DNA from: Gemmatimonadaceae bacterium | GTDB lineage: Bacteria > Gemmatimonadota > Gemmatimonadetes > Gemmatimonadales > Gemmatimonadaceae | Assembly: GCA_035533015.1 (NCBI GenBank) | Contig: DATLUQ010000013.1 | Coordinates: 124,001-188,000 of the forward strand | Direction: 5' to 3' | DNA length: 64,000 bases | Translations under genes and position numbers: made by a program | Shown here: positions 59,312 through 64,000 of the stretch, piece after piece | Layout: every line of letters starts with the position of its first letter | Position numbering within the stretch: the stretch's first letter is position 1 | The notes under the pieces: generated by a model | The model's database searches: none | Seen by the model: only the letters and a program-made list of their open reading frames with translations | What the model was told of the DNA's origin: nothing

Positions 59312-59758
59312 ATGCCTGGGCCGCGGGACCAGTTCCCGGAGGCGCGTATTCTCGAGTTCGAGATTCCGAGCGACGTGCGGTTCATCGAGCGCGTGGTCGA
59401 GGCCGTGCGCGCCGAGTGCCGGACGATGTGCTACACCGAGCGGCATGTCGCGCTCAACGTGCCGGTGGCGCTCACCGAGGCGCTCTCCAACGCCATCCTG
59501 CGCGGCAATGGCGAGCGCCGCGACCGGTCGGTGCTCATCCGGGCGCATGTCGGCGATGTGCGGTTGATCATGGAGGTGACGGACGAGGGCCAGGGGTTCG
59601 ACCTCGATGCGTGTCTGATGGACCCGACCACCCCCGAGCGGCTGCTCAGCGAGGATGGCCGCGGCCTGTACCTCATGCTCAAGCTCATGGACCACGTAGA
59701 GCGTGTGCAGGCCCAACGGGGCAACCTCGTGCGCATGATCCTCAACCGCGCCTCATGA
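59312..59758 (+). CDS. Anti-sigma factor / serine kinase (RsbW-like HATPase)
   Basis: A 148-residue GHKL ATPase. N box VALTEALSNAILRGN, G1 box EVTDEGQGFD, G2 region DGRGLYLMLKLMDHV. Expected to phosphorylate the STAS protein and bind a sigma factor or other partner. ATG 59312 has GAGGG 8 bases upstream; GTG 59303 is part of that site. No sigma factor gene is adjacent. Overlaps the phosphatase gene by ATGA. Confidence 0.88.
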   Translation: MPGPRDQFPEARILEFEIPSDVRFIERVVEAVRAECRTMCYTERHVALNVPVALTEALSNAILRGNGERRDRSVLIRAHVGDVRLIMEVTDEGQGFDLDACLMDPTTPERLLSEDGRGLYLMLKLMDHVERVQAQRGNLVRMILNRAS

Positions 59759-61344
59759 GCGATCTCACCTCGGTGCTCTCGGCGTTCAAAGAAGCGACGC
59801 GCTGCGAGGCGGCCGTGTGGGTCGAGCCGCGCGGCGGCGGACCGCCGCGCTGCGAGGCAGCCACCTATCGCGCTCCACCCCCCGAGCGATGGACGGGGCC
59901 GTCGGAGGGCGCGCAACGCGTCTCCACCCCGGACGGCCCCGCCCTCATCGCCACCGTGCCCGGGCCCCGGCACGCGTGGCTGCTCCTGGGGCCCAGTCCA
60001 TCCAGCCGCGCCGCCCTCGAGACGCACCTCCGCTTCCTCCTCCCCGTCGTCTCGCACTTCCTCCAAGCGTCCCTCGAAGTAGAACACGCCGCAACCGAAC
60101 TCGCCGACCGGTACGAGGAAATCAACCTCCTCTATACGATCGGAGAGATCCTCGGTCGTACGGTGGCGTTGGAGGAGGCGGCCCACACGATCCTCACCGA
60201 GATCTCCGAAACGGTGGGCGCCCGGCGCGCCAGCGTGCTCGTGTTCGACGAACCGTCGCGCGAACTCCGCGTGGTCGCCGCCCTTGGGGCACGCCCCGCG
60301 GCGCTGCCCTCCATTTCCGCCGATGACGAGTGCAGCGTTACGGCCCGCGTCTTCCGCACCATGCACCCGGAGATCGTCGAAGCCGCCGAATCACCGTGCC
60401 CGCAGGAGCGCGATCACCGCGACGGCGCCATGATGTCGGTGCCGATCCTCTGGAGCACGCCCCGCGGCGCCCAGGCGCTGGGGGTGGTCAATCTCTCGGG
60501 TCGGCGGAACGGCGAGCCGTTCTCCGCCGGCGATCAGAAGCTCATCGCCGCCATCGCCACCCAGATCGGCACAGCCATCCAGAACGCCCGCTTGGTGCGC
60601 CATTCCGTCGCCCAACAGCGGCTGTCGCACGAGATGCAGATGGCGCACGACCTGCAGATGAAACTGCTCCCCAGCGGGGCTGAACTGGCGGCCGACGCCG
60701 ACGCCGCGGCGCGCGTGGTGCCGGCGGAAAGCGTGGGCGGCGACTTCTACAATTTCTTCCGGCTGGGCCGCGGTCGCGTGGGCGCGCTGCTCGGTGACGT
60801 GTCGGGCCACGGCTACCAGGCGGCACTCATCATGGCGCTCGTCATGAGCGCCTCGGCCATCCACTCCAAGACCACCGCTGATCCGGGTGAGACGCTCAAT
60901 GCGCTGCTCGCGTCGTTGCGCGAAGAACTGACGGCCACCGAGATGTTCCTGTCGGCATTCTACGCCGTGATCGATCGCAGCAACGGCACGCTCCGCTACG
61001 CCAACGCCGGTCACCCGTCGGCGTTTCTCGTGCACGGCGACGGGTCGAGTGAACGACTGTCGGCGCTCGACCCGCCGCTCGGCCTCGGCGCCGAATCGCC
61101 CCACTCCGGCAAGCGCAAGTGGGACGCTAACGGCGACCTCCTGCTGCTGTTCACCGACGGCGTGAGCGACGCGCGCAATCGCGAGGGCGAGCGGTTCGGC
61201 GAGCGGCGCGTGCTCGACGTGGTCAGACGCCACTGCTCCGAAACGTCGTCGGCGATCGTCGAGCGCGTGTTCCAGGCGGTGGACGAGTTCCTGCGCGGCG
61301 CGCGGTTCCGCGACGACCTCACGGTCGTCGTGGTGCGGAGCTGA
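59755..61344 (+). CDS. GAF-domain PP2C/SpoIIE-type phosphatase (RsbU-like)
   Basis: A 529-residue protein. N-terminal region of unclear fold (1-100), GAF sensor domain (about 125-290, LLYTIGEILGRTVALEEAAH), then a PP2C-type phosphatase with ESVGGDFYNFF, ALLGDVSGHGYQAALIMALV, YANAGHPSAFL and LFTDGVSDARN, which hold the metal-binding Asp residues. It should dephosphorylate the STAS protein when the GAF domain detects its signal. Last gene of the module. Confidence 0.92.
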   Translation: MSDLTSVLSAFKEATRCEAAVWVEPRGGGPPRCEAATYRAPPPERWTGPSEGAQRVSTPDGPALIATVPGPRHAWLLLGPSPSSRAALETHLRFLLPVVSHFLQASLEVEHAATELADRYEEINLLYTIGEILGRTVALEEAAHTILTEISETVGARRASVLVFDEPSRELRVVAALGARPAALPSISADDECSVTARVFRTMHPEIVEAAESPCPQERDHRDGAMMSVPILWSTPRGAQALGVVNLSGRRNGEPFSAGDQKLIAAIATQIGTAIQNARLVRHSVAQQRLSHEMQMAHDLQMKLLPSGAELAADADAAARVVPAESVGGDFYNFFRLGRGRVGALLGDVSGHGYQAALIMALVMSASAIHSKTTADPGETLNALLASLREELTATEMFLSAFYAVIDRSNGTLRYANAGHPSAFLVHGDGSSERLSALDPPLGLGAESPHSGKRKWDANGDLLLLFTDGVSDARNREGERFGERRVLDVVRRHCSETSSAIVERVFQAVDEFLRGARFRDDLTVVVVRS

Positions 61345-61354
61345 CGGCCGCGCA

Positions 61355-62176
61355 GTGGCCGCCGGCCCTCCACGCCGTGACCGCGCCGGCTTCCCACCCG
61401 TTCGGAAGAGCCTCGGCCAACACTTCCTGAACGACACTCGCGCGCTCGCGCGCATCGTCGACGCGCTGCAGCTCACGGGCGTCGAGACCGTGCTCGAAAT
61501 CGGCCCCGGCCGGGGGGCGCTCACGGAGCGGCTGGTGCCCCACGCCCGCCGCCTGGTGCTCATCGAGTACGACCGCGCGCTCGCCGATCTGCTGCGGCAA
61601 CGGTACGCCGCCGTGCCAACGGTGGAGGTGGTCGAGGCGGACGTGCTGTCCACCGATCTCGGCGCGCTGGCCGGCGGACCGTACGTGTTGGTGGGGAACG
61701 TGCCCTATTACATCACGACGCCCATTCTCTTCCACGCCCTGGAGCGTCCACGACCCGAGCGCGCCGTGTACCTGGTGCAGCGCGAGGTGGCCGACCGGCT
61801 GGCCGCCGCGCCGGGGTCGCGGGTGTACGGCGCGCTGTCGGTGAACGTCCAGGCGGTGGCGATTCCGGAATTCATCGCCGCCGTACCGGCGGGGGCGTTC
61901 AGGCCGCCCCCAAAGGTGGAGAGCGCCATTGTCCGCATCGTGCCGCGGGAACCGCCGGCCGTGACCGCCGACGAGGAGACGCGCTTCCGCAAGCTGGTGC
62001 AGGAGGTGTTCGGCATGCGGCGCAAGCAGATGCGCCGCATCGTCCGCTCGGTGGCGGCGCTCGACGCCGAGGGCGCCGAGGCCGTGCTGCGCGCGGCCGG
62101 CATCGATCCCGAAGCGCGGCCCGAAACACTCAGTCCCGACGCCTTCGCGGCGCTGCTGCGGGCGCTGCGCCGCTAG
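61355..62176 (+). CDS. rsmA: 16S rRNA dimethyladenosine transferase (RsmA/KsgA)
   Basis: Dimethylates A1518/A1519 of 16S rRNA. The 273-residue product has RKSLGQHFLND, VLEIGPGRGALTERL, IEYDRALADLL, and the catalytic NVPYYITTPILF, plus the C-terminal helical domain with FRPPPKVESAIVRI. GTG 61355 gives an N-terminal extension; a later start is possible. Its TAG overlaps the rex stop on the other strand within CTAG. Confidence 0.93.
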   Translation: MAAGPPRRDRAGFPPVRKSLGQHFLNDTRALARIVDALQLTGVETVLEIGPGRGALTERLVPHARRLVLIEYDRALADLLRQRYAAVPTVEVVEADVLSTDLGALAGGPYVLVGNVPYYITTPILFHALERPRPERAVYLVQREVADRLAAAPGSRVYGALSVNVQAVAIPEFIAAVPAGAFRPPPKVESAIVRIVPREPPAVTADEETRFRKLVQEVFGMRRKQMRRIVRSVAALDAEGAEAVLRAAGIDPEARPETLSPDAFAALLRALRR

Positions 62177-62796
62177 TCGCGGTTGGTGAGCGCGAACGAG
62201 AGTCCTTCCAGCTCCATCGCCATGTTCACCGTCTTCACCGTGACGTCGGCGGGCACTTGCAGCTGAACCGGCGCGAAGTTGAGGATGGCCTTGACCCCGG
62301 CGTGCACCAGTCGGTTGGCGACCTTCTGCGCCACCTGCTCGGGGACGGTCAGCACCGCGATATCCGGGTGGTCGCGATGAACGTCGCGTTCGAGATGCGA
62401 CCCGTCGCGCACCGTCACCCCCTCGAGGTCGGTGCCGATCGTCGCGGGATCGGTGTCGTACGCGGCGACGATTTGAAAGCCCCGCTGCCGGAACCCGTGG
62501 TGGCGGGCCAGGGCGGCGCCGATCTTCCCCGCGCCGACGATGATCACCTTCCACTCGCGGCCGAGACCGAGGATCTCTCGCAGCCGGCCGGCCAGTTCTG
62601 GCACCGAATACCCGAGTCCCCGCTTGCCGAACGAGCCGAAGAACGAGAGGTCCTTCCGGACCTGCGCGGAGGTCGTACCGCCCCGCTTGGCCAGTTCGTC
62701 GCTCGAAATGGTAGTCAGGCCGCGCCCCTCGAAGTCTTCGAGGAACCGGAGGTAGGCCGATAGCCTGCGAACTGTAGAATCCGCAATGCGTTTCAC
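62173..62796 (-). CDS. rex: Redox-sensing transcriptional repressor Rex
   Basis: Represses fermentation and respiration genes and leaves DNA when NADH is high. The 207-residue product has the N-terminal winged helix (RLSAYLRFLEDFEGRGLTTI, TSAQVRKDLSFFGSFGKRG), the NAD Rossmann motif VIIVGAGKIGAALA, and the C-terminal domain-swap helix (FALTNRD end). GTG start at 62796. A Rex operator stands 14 bases upstream of it, so it probably represses itself. Confidence 0.95.
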   Translation of the reverse strand: MKRIADSTVRRLSAYLRFLEDFEGRGLTTISSDELAKRGGTTSAQVRKDLSFFGSFGKRGLGYSVPELAGRLREILGLGREWKVIIVGAGKIGAALARHHGFRQRGFQIVAAYDTDPATIGTDLEGVTVRDGSHLERDVHRDHPDIAVLTVPEQVAQKVANRLVHAGVKAILNFAPVQLQVPADVTVKTVNMAMELEGLSFALTNRD

Positions 62797-62809
62797 GGTA
62801 TCCGAGGGC

Positions 62810-62827
62810 TTGTGAATTCATTCACAA
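62810..62827 (-). promoter_or_regulatory. Rex operator upstream of rex
   Basis: TTGTGAATTCATTCACAA (18 bp) is the Rex consensus TTGTGAA-N4-TTCACAA with perfect arms. It adjoins a TTATCT -10-like element (62827-62832, minus strand), so bound Rex would block rex transcription. It is also about 102 bases upstream of the arginine deiminase start on the other strand. Confidence 0.85.
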
Positions 62828-62917
62828 GATAAGCGTGGGGTCGGCCAGGCACCAGCCGCCGGATCGGGACGCCGCAAGCCCGTGCGCGCGGGACGGTCGA
62901 GTGGCCGCAGCCGCGAT

Positions 62918-62923
62918 TAACTT
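62918..62923 (+). promoter_or_regulatory. -10 element TAACTT five bases before the arginine deiminase gene
   Basis: TAACTT then TGAGC and ATG 62929. No Shine-Dalgarno sequence and no good -35 box; spacing fits a leaderless transcript. Confidence 0.45.
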
Positions 62924-62928
62924 TGAGC

Positions 62929-64000
62929 ATGCCCGTACACGTGACCTCTGAGATCGGCGCGCTCCGCGAAGTGCTGGTGCATACCCCGGGGCGCGAACTC
63001 CTCGCGGTGACTCCCAGCACCCGGGAGGACTACCTCTACGACGACATCATCGATGCCGACGCGGCGCAACGCGAGCACCGGCGGTTCATCGCCCTCCTGG
63101 AACGGTTTGGCACGGTCCATCAGGTGAGTGACCTGCTCGAGCAGGTGCTCGCGGTCCCGACGGCCCGCGAACAGCTCATGCGTGCTGCCATGGATATCGT
63201 GCCCTTGGAGCCGCTGGCCCGCGACATCGCGGCGCTCGATCCGGCTGCCGTGACCCGCATGCTGATCGAGGGCCGCGAAGACGAGGCCGGCCCGCTCGCC
63301 AAGGCCCTCAACGAGCCCGGCTATACGCTGCCCCCGCTGCCGAATCTGTTCTTCACCCGCGACAGCGCCATGGTGACGGGCGACCACGTGCTCGTCGGGT
63401 CCATGCGGTACGGGGTCCGATGGTCCGAAGAACTGATCATGAAATCGCTGTTCACGCACCATCCGGCGCTCGGCAATGCCGGCATCCTGTTCGACGGGGC
63501 CAGCGAACGGCGCACCAACCATACGTTGGAGGGCGGGGATGTCCATCCCCTCCGGCGCGACCTCGTGGTGATCGGATTCAGCGAGCGGTCGAGCCCGGCG
63601 GCCATCGACCAGCTCGCGTCGCTGTTCTTCGCACAGACACCCGTCACGGACATCATCGTCGTGGTCATGCCAAAGCAACAAACGGCGATCCACCTCGACA
63701 TGATCTTCACGCAGGTGGACCGCGAACTGTGCGTGGTGTTTCCGCCGCACTTCGTGGGTTCGGAACGGTTGAGCGTGCTCCACTGGCGCAAGGGCGCGGC
63801 GCAGCTGCGCGAGATGCCCAACATGTTCGCCGCGCTCAAGGAGTGCGGCATGCCCATGGAGCCCATCTTCTGCGGGGGCACGCGCCGCACTGCACAGGAG
63901 CGCGAGCAGTGGGCGTCGGGGTGCAACTTCGTGGCGGTGCGCCCGGGCGTCGTCATCTCCTACCAGCGCAATGACATCACGCTCCGCGAGATGGAACGCA
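62929..64000 (+). CDS. arcA: Arginine deiminase (3' end beyond window)
   Basis: Hydrolyses arginine to citrulline and ammonia, first step of the arginine deiminase energy pathway. At least 357 codons are present and no stop occurs before the edge. Family motifs are FTRDSAMV (142-149), the active-site EGGDVHPL (Glu201, Asp204), HLDMIFTQVD (His255, Asp257) and SGCNFVAVRPGVVISYQRN near the end; the catalytic cysteine region should follow beyond the window. ATG 62929 matches the family N-terminus (VTSEIGALREVLVHTPGREL). Divergent from rex. Neighbouring arcB/arcC would be expected to the right if the pathway is complete. Confidence 0.9.
   Translation, partial: MPVHVTSEIGALREVLVHTPGRELLAVTPSTREDYLYDDIIDADAAQREHRRFIALLERFGTVHQVSDLLEQVLAVPTAREQLMRAAMDIVPLEPLARDIAALDPAAVTRMLIEGREDEAGPLAKALNEPGYTLPPLPNLFFTRDSAMVTGDHVLVGSMRYGVRWSEELIMKSLFTHHPALGNAGILFDGASERRTNHTLEGGDVHPLRRDLVVIGFSERSSPAAIDQLASLFFAQTPVTDIIVVVMPKQQTAIHLDMIFTQVDRELCVVFPPHFVGSERLSVLHWRKGAAQLREMPNMFAALKECGMPMEPIFCGGTRRTAQEREQWASGCNFVAVRPGVVISYQRNDITLREMER

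Noticed and set aside
62917-63783. 288-codon minus-strand open frame at the right edge
   Set aside because: The plus strand encodes arginine deiminase with FTRD, EGGD and HLD motifs and runs off the window; the minus frame is its shadow.

Overview
This 64 kb window is high-GC, gene-dense chromosomal DNA from a Gram-negative bacterium. Signs of an outer membrane and diderm envelope are lipopolysaccharide-heptose genes (gmhA, rfaE1), a lipoprotein and a type IV pilus retraction ATPase. Lineage cannot be proved from sequence alone. The housekeeping content, gene orders (rpsU-yqeY-mutS2-dnaG; hrcA-dnaJ-prmA-rsmE) and base composition would fit Gemmatimonadota or a related high-GC phylum; this is an inference. 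I found no insertion sequence, prophage, CRISPR array or rRNA gene. Many neighbouring genes overlap by 1-35 bases (ATGA, GTGA, TGATG), so translational coupling is the rule.

Left part (1-23.8 kb, all on +): a truncated TPR protein, aroQ, an M24 peptidase, accB, a PilT-type ATPase, accC, a ComB-like phosphatase, ftsK, a secreted protein, yraN, recA-recX, alaS, a small protein, a CpsB-type PHP phosphatase, gmhA, an SDR, an asparaginase, cca, rarA, an LEA14-like lipoprotein and hflX.

Centre (23.8-34.5 kb): one apparent transcription unit of nine genes and the most unusual locus here. A strong promoter with three helically phased repeats precedes two tandem regulators, each a helix-turn-helix fused to a PTS EIIA domain. 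They are followed by a seven-gene membrane complex related to hydrogenase-4/formate hydrogenlyase and complex I: two HyfB-type subunits, HyfC, HyfE, HyfF, a HyfG-like large subunit and a HyfI-like small subunit. The large subunit has lost the nickel-iron ligand motifs, and the small subunit carries an N-terminal remnant resembling a ferredoxin subunit (HycF/HyfH) without its cluster cysteines. It therefore looks like an energy-converting-hydrogenase-related (Ehr-like) complex with only one recognisable FeS cluster site and probable PTS-linked control. A perfect bidirectional hairpin ends the unit, followed by two tRNA genes on the minus strand.

Right part (34.8-64 kb): on minus a VanZ-like membrane protein and rfaE1; then on plus an EamA transporter, a second asparaginase, a CMD-family protein, obgE, dprA, hemW, the hrcA-dnaJ-prmA-rsmE-HIT stress/translation group, a convergent membrane-anchored Ser/Thr kinase, rpsU-yqeY, mutS2-dnaG, a zinc-ribbon protein, recJ-rsmD, coaD-pta, a STAS/anti-sigma/PP2C partner-switching module, rsmA, convergent rex with its own operator, and a truncated arginine deiminase running off the right edge.

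Several genes (alaS, rfaE1, hemW, hrcA, the kinase, recJ, arginine deiminase) have a TANNNT -10-like element 5-8 bases before the start codon and no ribosome binding site, which suggests leaderless transcription and corrects two start sites.
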